Positions 33,601 through 45,032 of a DNA stretch of 45,299 nucleotides are shown here, one piece after another. Position 1 is the stretch's first letter. Every line of letters begins with the position of its first letter. The DNA lies in the NCBI GenBank assembly GCA_037074765.1, contig JBAMDO010000313.1:1-45299 (forward strand), in the 5' to 3' direction. The translations under genes and the position numbers were made by a program. Source of the stretch: Mansonella perstans (taxonomy: Eukaryota > Nematoda > Chromadorea > Rhabditida > Onchocercidae). The notes below the pieces were generated by a model. The model was given only the letters and a program-made list of their open reading frames with translations. It was not told where the DNA came from and did not search any database.

Positions 33601-36600
33601 CGGCATGTTCAATGTATTCTTCAAGCCCCATTCCATTTGCAAGCTCTATAAATGATAGGGTTGATGATGCTGGAGAATAGACACGTACGTGAGTCCCAAT
33701 TTGTAGGACTTCTTTTGCCACTGCTGATTTGGTAGACGTTTCCAACTTATCAGTGGCATCTATCGCTCGAATAGAATAATACTGAAATTATCTTTCAAAT
33801 TCCTGAATAAATTCTTTTTTTCAACAATAATAATAATGATGATATAAAAGTCTGGGAAATGAATAAGGGACTGTGACGATAGTGAAAGATGTTAATAATT
33901 ACGATAAGATTAATGATAATTTATCATGATATACTAGATGTATTTATCTAAATTCTTCACAAACAAATAACAGTGAAAACATTAATATTACTGAAAACAT
34001 TAGTGAAAACATTAAAACATTAATATTACATTAATATTGAGTTCTTTATTCTTATATTATTAATGTCATTCGCATGATCTGAATTCTCCCTACTATAAGA
34101 TTTACTTATAAGCTTAGTTTGATCACAAAAAATTGATCAATTATGCCGTTGATCCTAAACTGATCAAAATATAAAAAAAACACTGCATATGTATAAAAAC
34201 ACACCAGTGGAGGAAATAACAAATCCGTTCGAAGCATGTAAATTTCACCATCACGAAATCTTAAACCATGTAATGCGATAAGCGGATAATCTACGGAAAT
34301 AACATCAACCACCGAATGATCACTACTAGTAGACGTGACGCGAGCACGTATCCAACGCTCAATAAGAAGATATTTTCATTCCAATTATTCCAAAATCATC
34401 GAATATTCTACGTGAGCATTCCAACTCCAGTCCTTTATGATATCAGATCGACGCATCCGCATTTAACGTGAAATGCGTCTATCCCAATTTTCTTTCAAAA
34501 TATAAAATAATCAACCTGATTCGTAGCATCCCACGCAACACACGCCAAACCATCGATGATATGTAAACTTGTCTCAAAAGTCAATCTATCACGTTGTTCT
34601 TCGTTATCATATATAGATTCGAGAAATTCTTCGAGATACATTAAACGGATTGATTGATCTAAATATTTATTTGATTTTGGTTGTACAAAGTTGAATATCA
34701 CAGAAACTTCGACAAGACACGTTGGAAAAAGAAATTGAGAAGGTATTACTATTTATTAGGCAATTAATTTATGCTTTAATAATTAAATTAATATAAACCT
34801 GCAATAGTTTAAGAGTTAGGTTATAAAACTGGCAATAATTTAGAATTAGATTATCATCGATCATTCTGCTAATAAATTGACATATGTGATACCTTTTCCA
34901 TACGGTCAAAAACTATGGTTTATGCTAATTACATATTAAAAAGACAGACAATTAATATCTTAAGCGCATAAAATTAATGCTTTTTCAAATCTAACATACC
35001 GCCAATAATCAATCTAATATAAGGATCATTCAGGCTTGTTTAAAATGATCAAATATTGAAGAAAACCACCTGGTCCTCGAACTCGCACATCTTCCAAACT
35101 TTCAAATGCTATAATTGTTACATCATACCAAATATCGCTCGGTAAATTAGCCATCATGTAAGAGCCAAATGCGACACCGCGGCATCGACTAGGTTCCCCT
35201 GTTGTTATCGTTGCCCTGAATTTATTTCATCTTATCAATTTCTTCATTCGTTCAAATTATTCATTTTAATTTATTCATTTTAATTCTCTATCATTAATTG
35301 TTCATTTAAATTACTTTGTTTGCTTTTTTATATGAATGAAATTGAAAAAGTTTATTAAATTATTTATAGTGCAGTAATCATCATTTAAGATATTTCGATT
35401 CACTCATTCAATTAATTTATACTTTAATAATTAAATTAATACTGCGCTAACATTCTTTTTGCCTTTAACTGTATTATTCATTCCATCATACATTCATATA
35501 TTTACGTAGTTATTTTACCCTTGCAGTTATATGACATTGTCTAATTTTTATTTCTTGAAAGTGTCAAATATTTGTTACGTCACCATTTGATGTTTTAATG
35601 TCTGGTTTTATTATAATGATATAGAAAAATTAAAAGATATTGGTGATATGAACACATACCAAAGTTTTGCATTTCCTGGGTCAAGATCATCAGTTAATTT
35701 TTCCACTTGAATTTTTACATGAGCTGAAATGATCAATTTTATATCTGATTTCCTCATCCATATATTGACGTATTTTTTGAAATACTTCTGATCTACAACT
35801 TATCTGATGAAGAAGTATGGAATGAAGTTCATTAAATGGCGTTTTATTTAGATCTATATATGTATTTACTTAACCAACATCGTTTTTGCATCAATTAACT
35901 AACTTTTAGTGAGAAGCGATAAGAATGGTTCATGATTTGAGAGAACAAAAATATTCACTAACTGTCCATTATGTAATTTTTGTCCATCAATGAAACCTGC
36001 TGCCATTAACGAATCTTGCTTCGCTATAATAAAAATAATAATAATAATAAATAAAAGCAATAATTATAATTAATAATAATGAAAATTTCATAGTTGTTTT
36101 GAATTTGATTACGTTAAAAAAACTAAAAAAATAACTCACATCTACGTGGTAGCACAAAACGTACACCAAAAGTTCGTTGGAATTCACGGATGAGTAATTT
36201 TGGATCTAATTCAAATAATTCATAGCTATTAAGTGTCATCAGCTGACCATCGTCCACTGTTTCAATCGAACATCTATCTCTCTCAGAATCAATTCGATCA
36301 ACGCGCACACGTTTCCAGCAACCATTCACTCGAGCTGCATAAAGACCCATCCGTTTCACCTGAAAATCTAATAATTCAGCAATATTTCCGGCAATTTAGC
36401 ATTGCTAGAAATCCGATACAATCAAAAATAATTCAAAATCCCAAAATGTCACAAATTTATTCCATAGCCCAGATAACCTTTTGACCTTAGGTAGAAAATA
36501 TATGAAGAACATATTTATCTTCGGCTTCCTTAGAAGCTACCCATATTTCAAACAATGTTTAATCTGTACATGTTTGCACTATGTTACATAGTGATGATCT

Positions 36601-36938
36601 TATCAAATTTTCAGACAATTAATTTTTCTCTAAAATTTTGAATATTGAATTTTAAATCAAGAAAGAAAAAATGTTCAATGGATAAAAATTAAAATTAAAT
36701 TAAAAATTACCCTCAATGCAATATTGCTTTCTGTCTCATTATTGTAAATTTCGTTCATTTGCAAATGCAACGCATCATAGAGTGCTTCATCCTCCTTCAA
36801 CGTACAAATGAACTGTCGACGTACTGCATCAGAGTGACGAAAGATTGCAGAAATTTTCAAACCTGCTGATAAACCAGACAAAATGGGATAATTGGGAAAA
36901 ACGCTTTTAAAATGACGTCTTGATAGTATGTCGGCCAT
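30654..36938 (-). CDS. Multi-Tudor-domain protein
   Basis: Fifteen minus-strand exons: 36711-36938, 36140-36359, 35904-36023, 35660-35723, 35070-35215, 34516-34706, 34205-34357, 33596-33781, 33244-33321, 32457-32831, 32167-32268, 31784-31867, 31588-31704, 31241-31429, 30654-30890 (2490 nt, 829 aa; phases consistent). Three Tudor-like cores are visible: residues about 77-135 (GCWKRVRVDRIDSERDRCSI), 324-374 (RWIRARVTSTSSDHSVVDVI then DGEIYMLRTDLLFPP) and 655-750 (VQVEVLSVNCATEIFIS, then CWNRIKILARDGDEWKVLCV, DIGEEK and a YRLPQ end), the last with the extended-Tudor pattern. Residues 463-650 are a low-complexity Ser/Arg linker with a ten-Ser run. Such proteins bind methylated Arg/Lys tails and organise RNP granules; in nematodes several act in germline small-RNA pathways. 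EKL-1 or TDRD-like identity is possible but unproven. No enzymatic domain or LOTUS domain was recognised. Confidence 0.82.
32608..32640. repeat. GAT/ATC triplet run in Tudor exon 10
   Basis: Consecutive GAT triplets on the plus strand, read on the minus strand as TCA codons for the ten-serine run in the Tudor protein linker. Likely length-polymorphic. Confidence 0.85.
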
Positions 36939-37594
36939 ATTTTGGATTATTGTGGAAAGTTAGTAACTAATAATTCATCAAAATAATCCTTACAATTACA
37001 TTGTTAGATCAAACGATATGTTTTATTAGCGGGATCGAATCATCCAGAAGAATCGTCTGAACAATAAATTTTTGTGCAAAGTTATTGTAGATGAGTCATG
37101 TCCACTGAAGCTTATTTTGTTAATTATAGAAGACTTATTACTAGCTTATTACTAACTATCGGATAATTTTAATAAATAAAAAATTTCTGAAATTCAAAAA
37201 ATTTTGTTGATAATTTTAGCAAATTGATAAAATCTTTTTTTCAAATTGTATATTATTTGTTATGCTGTTAAGATAAGTTTATTTCAGTGTTCACTAAAAT
37301 TATCGATTTATGGATAACAATTTGATATCAGTGAATTGCGAAATATTTGAAATTGCAAATCGTTTTAGAACAAAAAAAATGATATTTCATGATTTATTGC
37401 TTGGTTAATACAACGATTACAGAACTTTAGACGGGACGAAACGTGTAATTAGGACGCAAAATAACATTTCAAACTTAGTCACAACACATTTTTTGACTAA
37501 AATTTACCATTATTTTTCAATAATAAGTTAATACAATAGATTGTGTTTGAAAAAATATTTCATGACGAGCAAAAACTGAGGAAAAAAGGAGCAC
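36939..37594. other. Upstream region of the Tudor gene
   Basis: AT-rich with no exon seen; expected to contain the Tudor gene promoter. No clear acceptor lies directly before the start codon at 36938. Confidence 0.4.
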
Positions 37595-37666
37595 TTCCCA
37601 TGCCGGGAATCGAACCCGGGCCGCGTGGGTGAAAGCCACGAATCCTAACCACTAGACCACATGGGA
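37595..37666 (-). tRNA. tRNA-Glu (anticodon UUC)
   Basis: Minus-strand cloverleaf of 72 nt: acceptor arms TCCCATG / CATGGGA with discriminator A, D-arm with box A (GTCTAGTGGTTAGGA), anticodon stem CGTGG/CCACG around loop CTTTCAC giving anticodon TTC, and T-arm CCGGG-TTCGATT-CCCGG with box B. It has no intron. A run of T follows on the minus strand only weakly, so the Pol III terminator is unclear. Confidence 0.97.
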
Positions 37667-38172
37667 CTTGTTAGATTCATCGAATTATGACTTCAAATGA
37701 ATTCAAACGGCGAAAGAAGCTAATTAATTAAGAATTTTGTAATGGAAATTTCAATACTTTTTCTATTTTTTTCAATCCTCTCTTCATCCTCCTCCTGAAT
37801 TTACCAGTGAATCTCAGTGCAAGAAAAGTAGAAAATCAATTTAATGGTAAAAATTTCTGGAAATTTGAATGAAATATTCGTAAAGTTTGTACATTTCGTT
37901 AAATTCGTTCATACCGCTAAAAAAGCGATAGAATGAATTAATTAATATTCAAATGTATTAACACCAAATCTATCGATTTTCTTACAAGATAACTTTTTTC
38001 ATTTTCTCCCTTCTGTCATTCCCGTTTTAGAGAAAATTTCAAATTAATTTTTGTAATTCGTTAATTTCATTAGATCAATGATATTTAATGTCTCATCTCC
38101 TTCATCACATGCTTACCTTTCCTCGAAATAAATAATTAATTATTACAAGGATAAAATTACTTAATTAACATG
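37667..38172. other. Intergenic, no gene seen
   Basis: AT-rich sequence left of the inverted repeat. No coding or RNA feature supported. Confidence 0.4.
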
Positions 38173-38337
38173 AAAAAATTATTTTCTCGTTTGTTTTTTG
38201 CCATTAATGAAAGGAATTGATTAAAATGAGATTAATTTTCGATGTAAAATGAGAGTAATTTTAAAATGAGAGTAACTGAGAGTAATTTTCCTTTAATTAA
38301 TGGCGAAAAAAAACGAACGAGAAAATAATTTTTTTTT
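38173..38337. repeat. Imperfect long inverted repeat (MITE-like)
   Basis: Arms at about 38173-38214 and 38292-38337 pair over some 40 bp with few mismatches (TTTTCTCGTTTG...CCATTAATGAAAGG against CCTTTAATTAATGGCG...CGAGAAAA). The interior contains repeated TAAAATGAGAGTAATTTT motifs, one more of which lies just outside the right arm. No clear target-site duplication. Confidence 0.7.
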
Positions 38338-38377
38338 TTAATTTTTAAAAAAAAAATGTAAAATGAGAGTAATTTTC

Positions 38378-38517
38378 AACTAACAATGATATCTCATATT
38401 GAACGTATTTCTCAACTGATAATAAAATCCCATACTCAACATAATTCTCAACTGATAATGATATCCCATATTGAACGTAATTTTGAACTGATAATGATAA
38501 CTCATATTTAAAATTGC
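38378..38517. repeat. 36-bp minisatellite, about four copies
   Basis: Degenerate units of the form CAACTGATAATGATATCCCA followed by TATTGAACGTAATTTT; two further copies occur at about 39212-39280 in the downstream duplicate. Confidence 0.75.
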
Positions 38518-38791
38518 ACTTTTATTTCATTCAAAATTTGTAAACTTTTCTCACAGTTCTGAAAGTTCTTGAGGGAAAGACTTGATTGAAATAAATAATT
38601 TACTTAGTATAGAAGAAATTGTTCTTTTTTTATTTTCTTAAATATTACAATATCCGTTCTAGTGGCAATAGTAATGACGATAAGTAAACATTGGAACATA
38701 TTCTATACATCTACAAATTGTATGTGTTGAAACTTCAACATGTCGAATACATTATAATAAGCACCGTATCATTAGTACCATTTAATATGCC
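38446..38791. repeat. Segmental duplication block A (copy 1)
   Basis: Matches 39212-39556 over its whole length with few differences, ending in both places at TTTAATATGCC. Non-coding; no family recognised. Confidence 0.85.
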
Positions 38792-39210
38792 AAAATTATC
38801 GCCGATCAGTTTAATTGATTGGGATTTTGACAGATGTGCTATTTTGTTTTCTCGAGAAAAAAACAAAATGATAATGAAATTATTTTTGATTATTTATTTG
38901 TTCAGTTGCAAATTTATTCATTTTATTATCAAGCAATTTTAAGTGCTAATGGCGTTATCATTTGTCAATTTAATTTTGGCTGTCACAAATCGATAAAAAA
39001 GAATGCTATGAATAGCTGGAAATCAAAAATCAAAAAAAAAAAACAAACTTTTATACAATTCTCAAATTTTTATATTTTTATAGAGTTTTTGAGAATGTAA
39101 GCCGATTATTTACAAAATACACTGATGTAATGCCAATAATATTTATGCTTGGCTTTTTTATCAATATTGTTTCTAATAGGTTTTGGAATTCGTTACACAA
39201 TACCGTTGGA
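38791..39210 (+). pseudogene. Duplicated bestrophin intron 2/exon 3 fragment
   Basis: Matches 41207-41633 inside the intact bestrophin gene (intron 2 and exon 3). The exon part (39084-39210) reads VFENVSRLFTKYTDVMPI and continues into FMLGFFINIVSNRFWNSL, with F to S, D to N and N to H changes. A one-base deletion near the end (CGGTT to CGTT) shifts the frame, and the homology stops before the splice donor. No other bestrophin exons accompany it, so it cannot make a channel. It is bracketed by the two copies of block A. Confidence 0.85.
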
Positions 39211-39211
39211 T

Positions 39212-39556
39212 TCTCAACTGGTAAAGTTATCCCATATTAAACGTAATTTTTAACTGATAATGATAACCCATGCTTAAAATTGCACTTTTATTTCATTCAA
39301 AATTTGTAAACTTTTCCCACAGTTCTGAAAGTACTTGAGGGAAAGACTTGATTGAAATAAATAATTTACTTAGTATAGAAAAAATTGTTCTTTCTTTATT
39401 TTCTTAAATATTACAACATCAGTTTTGATGGCAATGGCAATGACGAAAGTAAACATTGGAACATATTCTATACATCTACAAATTGCATGTGTTGAAACTT
39501 CAACATGTCGAATACATTACAACAAGCACCGTATCATTAGTACCGTTTAATATGCC
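39212..39556. repeat. Segmental duplication block A (copy 2)
   Basis: Second direct copy of block A, immediately after the bestrophin fragment, giving the order A-B-A'. It shares the tracts around CATTCAAAATTTGTAAACTT and GGAACATATTCTATACATCT. Confidence 0.85.
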
Positions 39557-40448
39557 TTTTTCTACTTTTCTGTTATAGTTTTCTTTTTCTTTTTAGAGTG
39601 AACGAAAATTTTATGCTACAGCAATTTTAATCTCTCACCAATAAATCATTTACTTCAATTCTAACAAGAGATGATCTATTCCTAGCATTTAATAGTGAAT
39701 TATGAAGAACAATACAGTAATTAAGAATTTTGAATATGATATTATCATTATTAGTAGTGCTGGATTTTGAATGGAATTGAAAAATATGATTTAAGAAGAT
39801 TAGAATGAAAATTAAAACAATCTTCTAATCTGTCTTATTGATTTGTATAAATCTTAATTATACTTGTGTTTAAATATTTTTTTATTCATGTTATATTTTT
39901 TTCATTAATTAGAAATAGAATTTTCTTTTCGAAAAAAACAGTTATTTTATTTTCGTCGTGTTTTATGAATTGTTTCATTCGCTACAAAATGTTTCGAAAC
40001 AAATTTAAATTTTCATATATAAACAAATGTGAAAGATTCAATCATATGAAGTAAAATATGAACGGATCGTCTTAAAGCATTGCGAAAGTTTAGAAGGAGC
40101 TGTGATACGGTGTTGTTTAATCAAGCTTATTGATCAATAGTCTTAATCGGAAATGATAAATGACGAGTTTCGGAAGAACATTTCCAAAGCTCATAGAACG
40201 CAATAGTATCAGTGTCGAACTGAGTTGCATTTACATGATCGGAATTGTCCACTACCAATAAGAAAACCTCTGAACAAATTTTTTACTTGATAAAAATTAA
40301 AAAAATAAAAAATCATTGCATAAAAGCAAGTAATTTAATATAATCAAAAACAAACGTCCAACGAAAAAAGATGTCGATTAATTGACCCACTGACCCACTG
40401 CAAAAGTCAACAAATTAATTTTGGTTCTGGACATAAGAATTATCTATT
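39557..40448. other. Upstream region of bestrophin
   Basis: AT-rich, no exon seen. Presumed promoter of the bestrophin gene. Confidence 0.4.
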
Positions 40449-43400
40449 ATGACAGTAACATATTCAGCTGATGTTGGCACTGTTCGATTTGCCGCTTTTG
40501 GTAAATTAATCTTCCGGTATGTATATTTTCATCTTTATTTTAATAAAAATTAATTTACTGCTTTAAATTTACATTTTTCTTACCCAAGAAAGCATCATTT
40601 TTTTATACTCTCCATTCTTAATTAATTATCTTCAAAAAAAAAGGCAAATTAGACAGCACAATGATGAAACATGTTTTCAGATGCTCGTTTCTAGGTTCCC
40701 ACATTAATAACTTGCTCCTTAAATTCCAATAATTCAGTTACTAACGTATTTACAAATTTCTTGGAGCATTTTAAAATTGCCACTGCATTAACAAAATAGT
40801 TGAATGTGTTAGTACAAAAAAAAAAGTTATTGTTATGCACTAATTATTTTTAATTATTAGTACTAATTAATAATAAACAAGACAGTAATTAAGTAACTGT
40901 CATTATTATTGTTGCTAGTTAATATTATTTCATCAGATGGCGAGGTAGCATTTGGAAATTAATTTTCAAGGAACTTATTGTATGGATGATTGCCTATGCG
41001 TGTCTTTCAGTGCTGTACAATTTTATACTACCAGAAAGTTACAAAAGGTTTCATTTAAAAGAAAAAACATAAAGCTGAATTGTTTTTTTTTTTTTTTCAT
41101 AGCTAACATTCATTCATTTTTGTCGCACTGATTTTATACTTTGATTTCGAGCATTTTTAATTATATCGAAATTCTGTTAAATTTATGGAGCGGAAAATTC
41201 AATTATCAAAATTATCGTCGATCAGTTTAATTAATTGACACTTTGACAGATGTGCTATTTTGTTTTCTTGAGAAAAAAATGAAATGATGATGAAATTAAT
41301 TTTGATTATTTATTTGTTCAATTTCAAATTTATTCATTTTATTATCAAGTAAGTAAACATTTAAGTGCTAGATGGCGTTATCATTTGTCAGTTTAATTTT
41401 AGCTGTCACAAATCGATAAAAAAGAATGCTATGAATAGCTAGAAATCAAAAATCAAAAAAAAACAAATTTTTATACAATTTTCAAATTTTTATATTCTTT
41501 ATAGAGTTTTTGAGAATGTAAGCCGATTATTTACAAAATACACCGATGTAATGCCAATAACATTTATGCTTGGCTTTTTTATCAATATTGTTTTTAATAG
41601 GTTTTGGGATTCGTTAAACAATGTCGGTTGGATTGATGCGTGAGTTCTATTCTCATCCATTAATATTTGCTTTTTCTTTTTTTTTTTTTACAAGCTGTAT
41701 AGAATGATAATTTAATTGGGACAACAATTTATGAATAATTTAATGAAAATAAAAACAACGTACTATCAGTTTATTTTTACATTATGATTAGATGAAAATT
41801 AAACCACTGAAGAAAACAATTCTATGTACTTCCGCAGTATTGATTGTTAAAATTGTTAAACTACCAAATAGAACTAATTTATCGAAAAGTTTGTGACAAT
41901 TAATTACTGGTTTAATTTAGAACTTGCTTATATAATTGTCATGATAAGTAGTAATTTGTTAAATGTTTGCTACTAAGGTATAGAACAAGATATATAGTAT
42001 AAAGAATGTGAAATATTGAATAATGAATAATTAAGCTGATATTTTTTTAAATAATAAATAATTGAGTTAATTTTTTTTTGTTCAGATCAGCTTTGTATTT
42101 ATCCAAGTACATTTCTGGTAACGATGATCATGCTCGATTGCTACGACGTAATATTCTGCGTTATTTACTTTGCTACCAGGTTACTTTAATTTTTTTTTTG
42201 ATAATATACCAAACAATAAAACTTGCTATTACATCATTTTGTTCTTTTATTAACTATAATAATTTGCCTAAATGGCTACAAGATTGTTTAGATAATAAAT
42301 TGTAGGAAATTTACCTTGAACAGAAAGACCTGAAATTCTTTCAATGATTTCAGAGTTAAATTATTAACAACGACATTTCTACCTGTTACAAAATTAAACA
42401 CTGTACTTTTTTATTAATTCCATATTTTATAATTTAATTTCTTTGCATATAGAGAGAGCTTGAAAATTCATTGAACATGCTTTTTGTGAATTATAATTGC
42501 TTCTTTGTTTTTCTTAAGGTACTTATATATCGTGATATCAGTGAAGTGATACGTCGGAGATTTCCATCATTGGAAACATTAGTGACAGCAGGTGAAAGTT
42601 TCACTATTTCCAATTCATTTTTGGAAAATAATTTAGCTAATTATAATTGCTTAACATAATTTTTGTAGGACATAAAAAATAATAATTTAAGTTATGCAAA
42701 AGAAAAAAAACCATCAATAAGACAAAAGATGACTGTGTAATTAAGCAGCGTTAAAATTTTTCAAAAAGTATTTTTAAATGAATTGTCAACAGTAATTGAC
42801 TACAGTTGTGTTTTTTCTCTCAATATATTTTAAATCAATAATTGATTGGAATTAATGAAACAATTCAATCAGACGATTTCATTTATCCAACTATTAACAT
42901 CAATTTTTGTTTATGTAATAACAAAATTGAATTTACAATGCATCGATAAATAATTTTTGAAAAATTAAATTTTCATTTTGTTTTAAAAATTTAAATTAGA
43001 ATCTGCAATTATTTCTAGGCTATTTAACAGAAATTGAACTAATGCAATTTAATGCGATTGATTCAAAAAATCGCAAATATTGGGTACCAATTCATTGGGC
43101 AATGGGATTAGCACGACGGGCACGACGTGAACGACTCATTGATAGCCCGCAAGCACTGCAGGATATTTTTGATGTAAGATTTTGAAATGAAAAAAAAAGT
43201 GATGAACCATTCAATGAAAATTATTTTTGAATTTAAAATTTCCAAAATTTTAGAAAATAATGACTTATCGTGTACAAATAGCGCAACTAACTGTCCTGGA
43301 TTGGATACCAATTCCGTTGGTTTATTCACAAGTAGTGTGTCTAACTGTTCGATTGTATTTTTTCCTTGCATTAATGGGACATCAGAATATTGCACTATCA

Positions 43401-45032
43401 CCTGATGCTAATTACATTGATACAGTTTGTTTTTGTTTTTTTTCTTTTTTCAATCTTCTAAAATTAGCAATTATCGAAGAATGCTTGCTATGTTATTTTT
43501 AATAATGCCTGATTAATTAAGCCATCGATTAAAAGTGAAAATTCATTACAATTTTAAATAAAACAAAAGGCGTTAGAAGATTAGCTTGCCGAGACATGAC
43601 AGAACGAATCACACTGTCACCTGAACTGTCTCATCTACTACCAATAGATATAGTCGAAATTACCAACAACTATCTTTTTTTTTTTTTTGGAAGCAACAGA
43701 TGTGAATAAATTAATTTCTTCTAAAGTTACAGAAGAAGTGGCATTTGTGTATAAGGAAAAAAATTTGGAAAAATGCGCTATGTTTTACAAAGGATTGAAC
43801 AAAGCATATAATTCATTAATTAATTATGGTAGCATAATATTTGTCTGACATTTCAAAATCATCGAGTAAATTGATTCAAATTATTCATATTGTCAATTAC
43901 TGTTGATTTTATAATCCAAGAATTGCTATTACAGGATTAACTGCAATAGTCAAATTCAATTATTAAATTCTTTAGTAAGTTGATATAACTTAATCTCTAA
44001 CCTTTGTGGAGTGAAAAATATTTCCATACAATTGCTCATAAGAAATTAATTAAAAAAGTAAATAGAAGTAATTTCATATTACTGTCGAAAAAAAAAATCA
44101 ATCGATCAATAAACAGACATAAATCTTGTTAAGATTAACACACACATACCGTTCGTATCGTTGTGTCAGTTTACATTTTATATGGGTTGGATGAAAGTTG
44201 CCGAAGTTTTGATGAATCCATTTGGTGATGATGATGATGATTTGGAAATAAATTGGCTTATCGATCGTAATTTGCAGGTTAACATTTCAGCTTTAATACA
44301 CTTATGCATTTATGTAAATAAAAAATTGAATTTTATGTATCCAAGTAAGTTTAATATATTAATGTAAATCATAAAAATGCTTACATTTTTATATATTTAA
44401 ATATTTTATAAATTTTTAATAAACTTTGACTTTTTTCCCCGTAAAAATCATATTTAGAAGTTAGTAATCATATTCTGATCATTCATTTCATAGGTTGGTA
44501 TGACAATAGCGGATCAAACATGGGAGCCACCATTAATTAAGGATCAATTTTGGTTAGTGAAAACACCGGAACCAATGTATAGTGTTGATGCGGTCAACGA
44601 GCGATACAATCCACAAACTGGATCAGTTTCATGCACCAAGTTGTACTTCAAATTTTTTAAAGGATTAAATTGAATCAGATTTATTCTTCTTATAGAATTT
44701 ATAAATTTGCGAAGCAACTAGTAATAAACTATTGTTTACTTTTCCCGACTGTTAAAAAATTTAAGTACAAAAATGATAAAATTAAAGATTTAATAAGTTT
44801 GCTTTCATATTTTTGTTTTTCTTTCTTCCTTTTCTAATTTAAGACTTTTCCAGCTAATAAATCGGTAAGTGTTGAATTTTAGCCGAAAAACAAGTACACA
44901 AATGGTAATGAAAGAAATATTGCACCTAAATTCGGACAGTGATTTGCCAAGTAGTGAATATGGTGGTCCGAGGTGAAATAATTTATTATTTAAATTAGCG
45001 CAAGTAGTAATTATGTTTGAAATTTTAGATGA
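40449..45032 (+). CDS. Bestrophin-type anion channel (right end uncertain)
   Basis: Exons: 40449-40516, 40937-41047, 41505-41639, 42086-42179, 42519-42591, 43019-43173, 43254-43424, 44134-44277, 44494-44639, 44883-44972, phases consistent. A next acceptor at 45028 leads at once to TGA (45030-45032), giving 396 aa, but a further exon beyond the window is possible. Bestrophins are pentameric Ca2+-activated chloride channels of the plasma or intracellular membrane. Visible hallmarks: N-terminal VTYSADVGT and WRGSIWKLIFKELIVW; FMLGFFINIVFNRFWDSL (pore/neck helix); WVPIHWAMGLARRAR; DWIPIPLVYSQVV; FTFYMGWMKVAEVLMNPFG followed by the Ca2+-clasp acids DDDDD (301-305) and the INWLIDRNLQ end; and WEPPLIKDQFW. 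In the clasp the usual Glu is Asp. Exon 8 is taken from the acceptor at 44133 because INTHIPFVSLCQ supplies the family's IP...LQ segment. Bestrophins are expanded in nematodes. Confidence 0.93.
43570..43860 (+). pseudogene. Coding-like relic inside bestrophin intron 7
   Basis: Two protein-like segments lie in the intron in the same orientation. The first begins at ATG 43596 (MTERITLSPELSHLLPIDIV, then EITNNYL) and runs into 14 T. The second resumes in another frame after the T run (TDVNKLISSKVTEEVAFVYK, then EKNLEKCAMFYKGLNKAYNS) and stops at TGA near 43849. Charged, helix-like composition is quite unlike surrounding intron sequence. The break in the T run suggests a degraded insertion, perhaps a processed copy of another gene. 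I do not recognise the parent protein. Confidence 0.5.

Noticed and set aside
35963..36023. Shorter Tudor exon 3 ending at GGACA|GTTAGT
   Set aside because: It puts the next exon out of frame and into a stop; extending to 35904 restores phase and adds protein-like sequence.
38691..39100. Open frames across the A/B junction
   Set aside because: They cross a duplicated intron segment of bestrophin and have only low-complexity content.
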